This document shows, one piece after another, positions 20,009 through 27,224 of a DNA stretch of 64,000 bases. A program made the translations under genes and the position numbers. Positions within the stretch are counted from its first letter, which is position 1. The number at the start of each line of letters is the position of its first letter. The notes under the pieces were generated by a model. The model worked only from the letters and a program-made list of their open reading frames with translations. It searched no databases and was not told where the DNA came from. The stretch is from Blautia pseudococcoides (lineage in GTDB: Bacteria; Bacillota; Clostridia; Lachnospirales; Lachnospiraceae): contig NZ_CP015405.2 of assembly GCF_001689125.2 (NCBI RefSeq), forward strand, positions 1,765,001-1,829,000. The letters run 5' to 3'.

Positions 20009-20587
20009 ATGGCTAAATATAGCTATGAGTTCAAGAAGCAAGTCGTTGATGCTTACTTATGTGGAGAAGGTGGCTACACATTACTTGCTGAAAAGTATGG
20101 TATTAAAAACAGACATCAAGTTTTAAATTGGGTTCATTATTATGAGCAATTCGGTGACGAAGGATTGTTGAAATCCCGTAAAAATGAGAATTACTCTTTC
20201 GAGTTTAAACTTCATGTGGTAGAGTTGTATTTATCAAGTGAGTTGTCGTATCAGGAAGTTGCTCTGTCTTCCGGCATCAATAATAATGCGATTGTTTGCA
20301 AATGGGTGAATGAGTATCGTGTTGCCGGACCTGATGCGTTAAGACCACGTAAGAAAGGTCGTAAGAAGACATTGGAGACATCAACTGATAAAAACAAAGT
20401 ACTTCCTGACAATCCTGTATCCGTCGATACAAGTACAGAACACGTAAAAGAACTTGAAGATGAACTTCTCAAGCTAAAAATAGAGAACGCATTTTTAAAA
20501 GAACTGAGGAGGCTGCGTTTAGAGGACGAGGCAAAAACGAGAGAATTGCAAGAGTCATCCACAGCCTCCGAGGAGAATTCCGATTAA
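20009..20587 (+). CDS. IS3-family OrfA, helix-turn-helix protein
   Basis: The 192 residues hold two helix-turn-helix units (about 5-55 and 60-115) typical of IS3/IS150-group OrfA, and a C-terminal leucine-rich coiled coil (ELEDELLKLKIENAFLKELRR). It binds the inverted repeats and pairs with OrfB. GGAGG lies 11 bases before the ATG at 20009; an ATG at 19991 overlaps that site and is less likely. An A-rich stretch (CAAAAAC) near 20532 is a candidate place for -1 frameshifting into OrfB. Confidence 0.85.
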   Translation: MAKYSYEFKKQVVDAYLCGEGGYTLLAEKYGIKNRHQVLNWVHYYEQFGDEGLLKSRKNENYSFEFKLHVVELYLSSELSYQEVALSSGINNNAIVCKWVNEYRVAGPDALRPRKKGRKKTLETSTDKNKVLPDNPVSVDTSTEHVKELEDELLKLKIENAFLKELRRLRLEDEAKTRELQESSTASEENSD

Positions 20588-20610
20588 AAGTTCTGCTCTC
20601 GTATTCCGGT

Positions 20611-21429
20611 ATGCCAAAAGCAACCTATATGTATTGGCAAAAAAGATTTGATAGAGTAAATCCGGATAAAGAAATTGAAAATAAAATCATGGAAATCCAT
20701 GAGAATAACAAGGATTATGGTTATCGACGTATGTATGGAGAACTTCGAAATCAAGGAATGCTGATAAACAAGAAGAAGGTTCAACGCATTATGCAGAAGC
20801 TAAATCTTCAAGTCCTATCGTATACTAGAAAAAGCCGTAAATATAGTTCTTATAAAGGGAATGTAGGGACTGTTGCGCCTAATAGAATTCGAAGAAGATT
20901 TCACACACATATACCACATCAAAAAATAACGACAGACACCACAGAGTTCAAATACTATGAAGTGGACGCGAAAGGGCACATGACGATGCACAAGCTGTAT
21001 CTGGATCCGTTCATGGACATGTGTAATGGAGAAATTATAAGTTACGGAATTGCTAAACGACCAACTGCTGCAAATGTGATGAATGCGTTAAATAAAGCGA
21101 TTGAAATAACTTCTGATTGTCCTTATCGCAGGACTTTTCATTCAGATCGGGGATGGGCATACCAAATGGGGGTATACTTGCATCGTCTTAAAGAGGAGCG
21201 TATTTACCAAAGCATGTCGCGAAAAGGCAACTGCTATGACAATTCTGTTATGGAAAACTTCTTTGGTCTGCTAAAGCAGGAGATATACTATGGTGCTGTT
21301 TATTACAGTTTCGAAGAGTTAAAATCAGGAATAGAAAGATTCATCAAGTATTACAATGAGCAGAGGATTAAAGAAAAACTAGGATGGATGAGTCCTGTAC
21401 AATACAGGCTCAGCCTCTTGGCTGCATAA
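20611..21429 (+). CDS. IS3-family OrfB transposase (DDE)
   Basis: From its first ATG this frame encodes 272 residues: an HTH_21 region (DYGYRRMYGEL) and an integrase core with the catalytic triad Asp in TTDTTEF, Asp in FHSDRGW and Glu in VMENFFGLLK, ending with YYNEQRIKEKLGWMSP. The frame remains open upstream into orfA, in the -1 frame, through RVIHSLRGEFRL. The active enzyme is therefore probably an OrfAB fusion made by frameshifting, as is known for IS3 elements. Confidence 0.88.
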   Translation: MPKATYMYWQKRFDRVNPDKEIENKIMEIHENNKDYGYRRMYGELRNQGMLINKKKVQRIMQKLNLQVLSYTRKSRKYSSYKGNVGTVAPNRIRRRFHTHIPHQKITTDTTEFKYYEVDAKGHMTMHKLYLDPFMDMCNGEIISYGIAKRPTAANVMNALNKAIEITSDCPYRRTFHSDRGWAYQMGVYLHRLKEERIYQSMSRKGNCYDNSVMENFFGLLKQEIYYGAVYYSFEELKSGIERFIKYYNEQRIKEKLGWMSPVQYRLSLLAA

Positions 21430-21583
21430 AAATAGCGAGGCAGCCGAAACTGTCTCGCTAATAAAGTCTAACTTTTAGGGGTCACCTCATACACAGCGGT
21501 AATGCTTTGTTTTTAGGGAACTCTGTTAAGTTTCCTATCTATCCAATATTAAATTACTTTTTAAAATGGTTTCTGATCGTACA

Positions 21584-21823
21584 TTATGCAAGAATGGGTT
21601 CTTGTCTTCTATAGTATTCATCCAAAAGATACTCCGCACTCTCCGACCACATAAGGGATTCCTCATTCTGCAAAAGCTCATATACCTCGGACGAAGAAAA
21701 CAAAAAATAGCACTCATCAAAGGTCTTATTTTCTTTTTCGGCCATCAGTTCAACAACAGAACAGATCTTTTCGTAAACATCCAACGTAATGTCAATTCCA
21801 TGATAAGTATACTTACTACCCAA
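21584..21823 (-). CDS. DUF3791-family small protein
   Basis: The 79 residues include MAEKENKTFDECYFLFSSSE and YLLDEYYRR, the pattern of DUF3791 proteins. The likely start is the TTG at 21823, with AAGGAGG 7 bases upstream; it overlaps the end of the DUF3990 gene by 8 bases. DUF3791 genes are regularly found beside DUF3990 genes. A guard or antitoxin role is inferred from that pairing. Confidence 0.75.
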   Translation of the reverse strand: MGSKYTYHGIDITLDVYEKICSVVELMAEKENKTFDECYFLFSSSEVYELLQNEESLMWSESAEYLLDEYYRRQEPILA

Positions 21824-22300
21824 CCTGATACCTCCTTATCAGTTTTAAACAGCTCACTGCCTGTTCCGTATGAAACGTTACCTGGTCATTTGCTTTTGAA
21901 AAGCGCAGCCGGCTGATAGCCTCTTCCGCTGTATATATTCCCTGCACAAACCGGTTTACTGTTACCATTGTATCGTCATTTGCAACCGGTCCGATCATAA
22001 TATCATAATCATGCTGAATGCCTCCATTCTTCCGATTGTCTCTTACCATCTCCAGCCACTCTGTCGTCAGTCCCTCATACTTATGCACTGACAAATCATC
22101 TGGTATTTCTACCTCATACACATAGACATATGCAGATTTACTTTTGTTCCGTATCTTTTTGCTTCTCGCCCAGCTCTCAGCCTGCGCCGCAATCGTGTTG
22201 TATAAAAGCCGCACCCAAAATCACGCCCGCCTATAGATTTATGAAGGTCAATATCCTGGAAAATACAGTCCGTACCATGATAAACAGTCAATTTTATCAT
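21816..22300 (-). pseudogene. DUF3990 (ART-like) putative toxin, frameshifted
   Basis: The 5' frame starts MIKLTVYHGTD and holds the DUF3990 opening YHGT...GGRDFGCGFYTT. It then leaves the family pattern. The next frame goes on with TIAAQAESWARSKK, YVYEVEIPDD, IMIGPVANDD and FVQGIYTAEEAI to a stop at 21816, all expected in a DUF3990 protein of about 160 residues. Loss of one base near 22200 (ACAACACG) explains the break. The DUF3990 fold resembles ADP-ribosyltransferases. Its start overlaps the upstream DUF3791 stop codon (ATGA), so the three genes form one tight operon. Confidence 0.72.
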
Positions 22301-22515
22301 AATGCCGCCCCCTGTAAAACCGATTCAGCAAAATTTGCCCCTTCTCCCAAATCCATCATATGCAGCACCTCGTGTTGAGAACGGAGCAAATCAGCAATAT
22401 CATACCGCTCAAAAAGAGACAAAACCTCTTTAACAGACATATGATGACGTAACCCATATTCTTCAACTGCTGCGACTACAATAAGGTTCGCTTCTCTTTC
22501 TTCCTGTCTGCTCAT
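22297..22515 (-). CDS. DUF3791-family small protein, upstream copy
   Basis: The 72 residues (MSRQEEREANLIVVAAVEEY, then MSVKEVLSLFERYDIADLL) follow the DUF3791 pattern and differ clearly from the downstream copy. AAAGGAG precedes the ATG. The stop codon overlaps the ATG of the DUF3990 gene. It is the first gene of the three-gene cassette and could be the primary antitoxin-like partner; this is inference from gene order. Confidence 0.72.
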   Translation of the reverse strand: MSRQEEREANLIVVAAVEEYGLRHHMSVKEVLSLFERYDIADLLRSQHEVLHMMDLGEGANFAESVLQGAAL

Positions 22516-22560
22516 TTATTCATTCTCCTTTCCTGTAAGAATTCATAGGATTTACCCGGT

Positions 22561-22887
22561 TTATGCGTTGCTCCATAAGACAATCCCCTCGTTTACCAAA
22601 TTCTGATAGTAAGGCATTACGTCTTTCCATTTTAGGAAATTACCATAATCAATATCAATTACAGAAAATACTTTATCATATTTCAAATTCATATCAACAA
22701 TGAATTCAGAAAGCATATCTTCCGTTTCCTTATTTAAAGTATCCTTGATTAAAAGCGCAACATCCACATCCGACTCATCTGTATTTGTTTTCCTTGCTAC
22801 AGAACCATAAAGTACAATCTGTACGACTAAAGGCTTCATAATTACGAGGATTCCATTTACCAGTTCATCCAAAATGATCCTATCCAT
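22561..22887 (-). CDS. MNT-type nucleotidyltransferase
   Basis: The 108 residues carry the minimal nucleotidyltransferase motif YGSVARKT followed by DESDVDVAL, with the two metal-binding Asp residues. MntA-type proteins usually neutralise a HEPN ribonuclease by adding nucleotides to it. No HEPN gene lies directly beside it here, so it is an orphan or acts in trans. It precedes the DUF3791 cassette by about 45 bases on the same strand. Confidence 0.8.
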   Translation of the reverse strand: MDRIILDELVNGILVIMKPLVVQIVLYGSVARKTNTDESDVDVALLIKDTLNKETEDMLSEFIVDMNLKYDKVFSVIDIDYGNFLKWKDVMPYYQNLVNEGIVLWSNA

Positions 22888-22992
22888 AAATTTACCTCTT
22901 CTATGTCTACCCTATTTAAAAATACTTTTTCTTTATTATACCCATAAACAGCAATCCAGTCAATGTAACCTTTTTTGCGTGTTTTTTGCGAT

Positions 22993-23503
22993 TTACCTCC
23001 GTCCAGTTCTATCTGCCCGATAATTAATTCCCTGCTCTGACACTATCCCAATAGATTCTGTCGAAGGAAGCACCAGACCGTTTTCCCGGAAACTGTAATA
23101 ACTGCCATCCCCTACGATTACATGGTCTTCTACCGGTATGCGCATCAGATTGCCTCATTCAACTAATTGTTTTGTGACTTTAATGTCACAATCGCTTGGC
23201 ACCGGAAGGATGATTGTGCAGAAGTATAATACCGGCAGCGTTTGACAGGATCGCCGACTTAAATACTTCACGTGGATGAACCAGAGAGAGATTCAGTGTT
23301 CCCATGCTTACAATATTCATATTGATTACCTGTCCTTTCGTCCTCAGATTTAGAATGCAAAATAACTCCCGGTCATACTTTTGCAAATGTTCTCCCATTA
23401 CCTCTATCACATCCCGCGAAGTTTTTATTAGTTTTTCGCTAAGAAGCGGCGGCTCATCCACCAAACGGATGCTGACAACCTCCAATTCATGTGCGTTCTT
23501 CAT
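22993..23503 (-). pseudogene. RadC/JAB-domain protein, broken
   Basis: The frame from 23503 reads MKNAHELEVVSIRLV and keeps the first part of the JAMM metalloprotease-like fold up to LLHNHPSG, then goes out of frame. The next frame continues PSDCDIKVTKQLVE, a TGA, and GNLMRIPVEDHVIVGDGSYYSF to a stop at 22993. So there is one frameshift near the HxHPSG motif plus one nonsense codon. ICE-borne RadC proteins are thought to be JAB-domain proteins of uncertain function. The gene overlaps the 40-codon ORF upstream by 17 bases. Confidence 0.78.
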
Positions 23504-23609
23504 CCTTTTCCTTTTCCAACGAAATCTCCAGGCTTACTCCGTCCGGCAGGAATTCCATTAATAAGAATAACTGATTCAGTGTCATTGCAATTTCTTTCTG
23601 TTCTTCCAT
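23487..23609 (-). CDS. 40-residue ICE microprotein
   Basis: A short frame with a purine-rich GGGGGAACGG site before ATG encodes MEEQKEIAMTLNQLF, a hydrophobic patch and an acidic/basic tail ending DEERT. It starts 14 bases behind the coiled-coil gene and overlaps the RadC start, so it sits in the same operon. I do not recognise it. Similar tiny genes often precede ICE radC genes in my recollection, but this is weak evidence. Confidence 0.5.
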   Translation of the reverse strand: MEEQKEIAMTLNQLFLLMEFLPDGVSLEISLEKEKDEERT

Positions 23610-23622
23610 CCGTTCCCCCTTA

Positions 23623-24432
23623 TTATCTCGACTCTAATGCACGGTTTTGTGCTGTCAATGCCATATTGGAGGATTCACGCATTTCCTTCAGGATTTCCTG
23701 TACCGAAGCAATCTTCTCTTCTCCCTTCCGCTCAGCTTCCTTTTGTAAATGCACCACGTGGGCTTTTGCCACAAGAAGTTTCTGCCCCATGCCTGCGATC
23801 AGTTTTTTACAGTATCTCATGCTGTTTTCAATCTTTGCCAAAATCCCTTTGGAACGGTCTCTCTCGGCAGGAATAGCAACAGGCCTGCCCGCTGCCACAT
23901 TCCCTATATTTTTCATATGCCCTTTCATTTCGTGCAGCTCGTCCGCCATCCGGTCAACCTTTTCAATCTTCCGCTCCATAACTGTCACAGCGTTATTCAA
24001 ATGCTGCTCCACACTACTTAACCCATCGTAAATATGTGCCGCATCCAGGATATTGTCAAGCGCCTGGATGCCTTTCTTTTTACATACTGCCGCTGCATTC
24101 CTGACCTGCCCGGCAATATCCTTTTTCACTCTGTCAAGCCGCTGACATGCCATTTTCACGGAATCCATCATCTCTTCCTGTACTTTTTGAAGTTTTGCCT
24201 TCATGGTTGCATCCTGCATATCCTTTATCTGCTGTTTAAGAAATTGTATTTCTTCCATTGCATCAGATAAATCTTCCTGCAGCTCTTCTACACAGGCAAT
24301 CAGTTGCTCCACATCCTCCGCAGTCCCTTCTCTGCTGTTTTCCCGCATCGTATCAAAAAATTCCTTTAAGTGTTCCTGTTCTCCCAATGGCACAAACAAA
24401 TTTGACTCCAGCTTTACCACTCCCATATACAT
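23623..24432 (-). CDS. Coiled-coil ICE protein
   Basis: The 269 residues are almost entirely helical: heptad-like stretches at about 40-110 (VEELQEDLSDAMEEIQFLKQ), 145-175 and 220-255. I associate it loosely with DUF6674, a family of unknown function in conjugative elements. No membrane segment or catalytic motif is seen. No clear ribosome site precedes the ATG at 24432; a start at MGVVKLES two codons later is equally possible. Confidence 0.65.
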   Translation of the reverse strand: MYMGVVKLESNLFVPLGEQEHLKEFFDTMRENSREGTAEDVEQLIACVEELQEDLSDAMEEIQFLKQQIKDMQDATMKAKLQKVQEEMMDSVKMACQRLDRVKKDIAGQVRNAAAVCKKKGIQALDNILDAAHIYDGLSSVEQHLNNAVTVMERKIEKVDRMADELHEMKGHMKNIGNVAAGRPVAIPAERDRSKGILAKIENSMRYCKKLIAGMGQKLLVAKAHVVHLQKEAERKGEEKIASVQEILKEMRESSNMALTAQNRALESR

Positions 24433-24488
24433 AAACAGCCGCCAGTTTCATCCACTGGCGGCACCTGCAGTTACAAATTTCAATGAAA

Positions 24489-24520
24489 TAAAAAGATGCC
24501 AAACACCGCTGCTGGCACCC
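24489..24520 (-). terminator. Rho-independent terminator, twin of the one at 8858
   Basis: On the minus strand GGGTGCCA and TGGCATC pair around a GC-rich loop and are followed by TTTTT. It ends transcription behind the 125-residue ICE gene and before the coiled-coil gene. Confidence 0.65.
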
Positions 24521-24523
24521 TTT

Positions 24524-24901
24524 TTACTCTATAGTATCTTCCCGTATTTTTTCTTTATCCAGGCGTTTTTTCATGTGCTTTTTCCTCCGCCTGTAATATG
24601 ACACGATCTCCCCATAAGGAATCCATATTTCTGCATCTTCAATCTTTGCCATCACAGAATTCAGAATTTCCCTATCTGCCTCTTTGTCCGGTTCCCTTCC
24701 TGTCCGCAGGCACGCTTCCCTGTATGCCATGTAAAGCCATTCTGCTATCCTGCTTTTCTGTCGTTCCTTTAAATCAGAAAACTGCTTATCCATCTGAAGA
24801 AGCCTTCCATTCACACGCTTATGGTTCTTTCTGGACATTCCATATCCAACTGCCGATACTACCTTTTCTGCCTCTTCCAAAAATTCCACATTCCAAGTCA
24901 T
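24524..24901 (-). CDS. ICE-encoded basic hypothetical protein
   Basis: The 125 residues start MTWNVEFLEEAEK and end with a very basic stretch (YYRRRKKHMKKRLDK). I recognise no domain; the basic C-terminus suggests nucleic-acid contact. The ATG overlaps the stop codon of the preceding small gene (ATGA), which supports translation from this start. Confidence 0.62.
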   Translation of the reverse strand: MTWNVEFLEEAEKVVSAVGYGMSRKNHKRVNGRLLQMDKQFSDLKERQKSRIAEWLYMAYREACLRTGREPDKEADREILNSVMAKIEDAEIWIPYGEIVSYYRRRKKHMKKRLDKEKIREDTIE

Positions 24902-25127
24902 TCGATTTCAACATCCTCCGCTTCTTCAAGCTCTTCCTCGGTAATTCCCAATTCATCAAGGACTATATTCCACGGAATCACTGCTTGTTGGCTGTTTGCC
25001 TCAATCCTGCTGTTGGCCTCAAGAAGCAGCAAGTACGGAACCAGTCAAAGATTTTCGCTGCTTTTCCCCTGTTAAACCGCGAAATCGGAACCAACCTCTG
25101 TAAAATATTCCTCCTGTTCGGCATCAT
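24898..25127 (-). pseudogene. Small ICE gene with frameshift
   Basis: Behind AGGAGG the frame starts MMPNRRNILQRLVPISRF and KAAKIFDWF, then becomes unlikely and stops at 24978. In the next frame YLLLLEANSRIEANSQ, IPWNIVLDELGITEEEL and a Glu-rich tail run to a TGA at 24898 that overlaps the next gene start. Both parts read like one acidic protein of about 76 residues with a one-base indel near 25040. Function unknown. Confidence 0.55.
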
Positions 25128-25226
25128 CGGCACCTCCTGCTCCTTTTCTTTATTGTACTCAGAACTTACAGACATATCAACAAGGAATATGAAAATTTGT
25201 CACTGAATTTTCATTCCTCACACATA

Positions 25227-26540
25227 CTAATCTACATCAAGCCCTTCTTCTTTTCTGGCTTTTTCATGCAGGTTCGTATTAAACAGCGCATAGATCGGGT
25301 TTTCTTCCTTGCTCATCCGGTTGTCAAATGGGATGCAGACATTGCCATGCTTGATGATTCCCGTACCGGACGGGGAATTATTTACAAACCGAAGCTGCGC
25401 TTCCGGTATCCCGGCCACACGGGAAAGCTCCTGGCTGTCTACATTTGCCTGTTTCAAAAGGGCGATAAACTCTGAGTTTCCAAGCATTGTGACTGCCGTA
25501 TAATTCTGCAGCATATCAACTATGTTCTGTGTGATCCCGGTACATAAGCCGCCCAGCTTTCGCACCTTTTTCCACAAAGTGTAGAGATATTTTGCGCTGT
25601 ATTCCTTATCAAGAACCGTATGGAACTCGTCAATATACAGCCATGTGGCACGTCCGATCTTTGCATTTTCCGCAATTCTTGCACTGATGTTCTCCAACAT
25701 GACAAGCGTAGAGATTGCCCCCAGTTCCTTTCCCAAGTCCCTGGTCCCGTAAACAACAAACCGCGCCTGCACATTTACATTGGTATGGTTATTGAAAATA
25801 TTCAAAGAGCCACTTACAAACAACTCCAATGCTAATGCGATATCCTTTGCCTCCGGTTCCAGCTGCTCCAGCAAAAGCTCATAGAATTCCCCCATTGTCG
25901 GGATATGCTTCTCCCTGCTTTTTGCAATGTCGATATACAGCTTCCGTACACATCGGTCAATGATAGATTTATGCCGGCTGTTCAGGTTATCCCCATAGCA
26001 CTGCTCACACAATCCCAGCATAAACTCTCCCTTATCACGGATATATCCCTGGGAATCGTTCAGGTCAAGGGTCCACACATCCATCTCAAGAGGGTTGATA
26101 TAGTTCTTTGTATAAGTAGACAGGTTAATGATCGCTGCCTGAGTTCCAAGCGCCTGTGCAATATCAAAGTATTCCAGGGTAGGGTCGATTACAATAATAT
26201 CGTCCTCCGTCCCTAAAAACACCTGCATCATCTCGGATTTACTGAAATACGATTTTCCGCTGCCCGGTATGCCGAATACCATCCCGTTACCATTCGCCAG
26301 ATTCTTCCGGTTGGCAAGACACAGATTATGGGACACCTGGTTGATTCCGTAGCAGACACCGCCTTTCTCATTCAATTCCTGCACATTAAAAGGCAGAAGT
26401 GCGGCGATGTCCCTGGTCAGCATGGTACGGAGTGTGGACACCTGCCGCCCGCCTACCGGAAGCACGGTATTCAGCGCTTCCAACTGTTGGTAATAATGCG
26501 GTTCGATCTGGCACATCCGCCCATTTCCCATGTTCCTCAA
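25227..26540 (-). pseudogene. VirB4-like conjugation ATPase, 5'-truncated
   Basis: The 437 residues cover the C-terminal ATPase half of a VirB4/TraE protein: Walker A GIPGSGKSYFSK near residue 95, Walker B ATWLYIDEFH near 305 and a conserved ALLKQANVD segment. Full-length ICE VirB4 proteins have about 800 residues. The coding sense can be read back to about 26556 (ITETLRN) where it meets a truncated response regulator. The channel-docking N-terminus is lost, so this cannot power transfer. The apparent Met at 26540 has no ribosome site. Confidence 0.85.
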
Positions 26541-26998
26541 AGTCTCCGTAATGCTATTTCATCTGTCAGAATTTCCCTTGTTAAAACCGCCCCGGGGTTT
26601 TCCACCAGTTTCCGCAGAAGTCTCTGTTCGGTCCGGCTCAGTTCTACCGGGCTTTCATCCACCCGGAAATCCATTTTCCGAAAATCAAAATAATAATAAT
26701 CTGTCTGGAAGATTTCCGGACTTTCAGCCTCCGTTTCCCTGAACTGAACTTCAATCCTTGCCCGAAGGACCATCAGACTGAAAGGTTTTGTGATATAGTC
26801 GTTTGCCCCCAGCTGCAGGCCTGTTACAATATCCATCTCCATATTATTAGCCGAGATCAGGATCACCGGCAAGGCACTGCGCTGCCGAATCTCCGCCAGC
26901 CAGTCCATCCCGTTTCCGTCCGGCAGATTAATATCCAGCAAAATCAAATCTACCTTTTCCTGTTCAAGTGCTGCCTTTCCGTCAGAGACAGATTCACA
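26537..26998 (-). pseudogene. OmpR-family response regulator, truncated at both ends
   Basis: The frame carries LQCESVSDGKAALEQ, LILLDINLPDGNG (phospho-Asp), VILISANN and ITKPFSLMVLRARI, then the start of a winged helix (VELSRTEQRLLRKLVE) that stops at 26537 after LTDEIALRRL. The first roughly 30 residues of the receiver domain and the DNA-recognition part of the winged helix are missing. An in-frame TAG precedes the fragment. It was probably the ICE- or VanR-type regulator of a neighbouring kinase before a deletion joined it to virB4. Confidence 0.75.
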
Positions 26999-27115
26999 CT
27001 GCAGACAGCTCTATTCCCTGCCTTACTTCACCTCCGGCCGCCCGGCCGGTGCGTTTATTTTTCTGTCATCCAAATGCCACCGATGTGTCAATGCCACACC
27101 GATGCTGGCAGTGAT

Positions 27116-27222
27116 TTAGCAGCGACGACATATGAACCCGGAAAGAATTTCACCGCTCAGAAAAATCTGCTTTCCCGTCGTATCAAGTTCGATCTCGCCA
27201 AACGTCAGTGTCACATCTGCCC
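27116..27222 (-). pseudogene. Fragment of another OmpR-type winged-helix domain
   Basis: About 30 codons read GADVTLTFGEIELDTTG and KQIFLSGE, the linker and first strands of an OmpR-type DNA-binding domain, then end at a TAA. It lies between the truncated regulator and the hybrid kinase stop codon. Neither a receiver domain nor a recognition helix is attached. It is a leftover of a second regulator gene. Confidence 0.55.
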
Positions 27223-27224
27223 CT

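Larger units (their letters stand above)
19953..21493 (+). mobile_element. IS3-family insertion sequence (about 1.54 kb)
   Basis: Terminal inverted repeats start TGTACCGACCCCC on the left and, read inward from the right, TGTATGAGGTGACCCC; both continue with AAAAGTTAGAC. Between them lie two overlapping plus-strand frames for OrfA (HTH protein) and OrfB (DDE transposase). All expected parts are present, so the copy could be active. It sits just upstream of the YodL gene and is transcribed away from it. Short flanking direct repeats are not clear. Confidence 0.88.
8565..26556. mobile_element. Remnant of a clostridial integrative conjugative element
   Basis: The stretch carries the usual accessory and transfer genes of CD1108/Tn1549-like elements: SpoVG-like, ArdC/SNF2 helicase, DpnD/PcfM-like, NlpC/P60 lytic protein, PAPS-reductase-like, YodL-domain, RadC, coiled-coil and VirB4 genes, all on the minus strand. 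Relaxase, VirD4-type coupling protein, integrase and excisionase are not visible, several genes are frameshifted, and virB4 lacks its 5' half. The element is therefore very probably immobile. The left limit is taken at the end of the SpoVG-like frame and the right limit at the virB4/response-regulator junction; no attachment sites were found, so both ends are approximate. Confidence 0.65.

Noticed and set aside
19940..21500. Target-site direct repeats of the IS3 element
   Set aside because: Left and right flanks (AAG and CAG) do not match convincingly, so no duplication is claimed.
27000..27110. Short near-repeats (ATGCCACCGATG and similar)
   Set aside because: Two imperfect copies only, at a recombination scar; no CRISPR-like array or regular spacing anywhere in the window.
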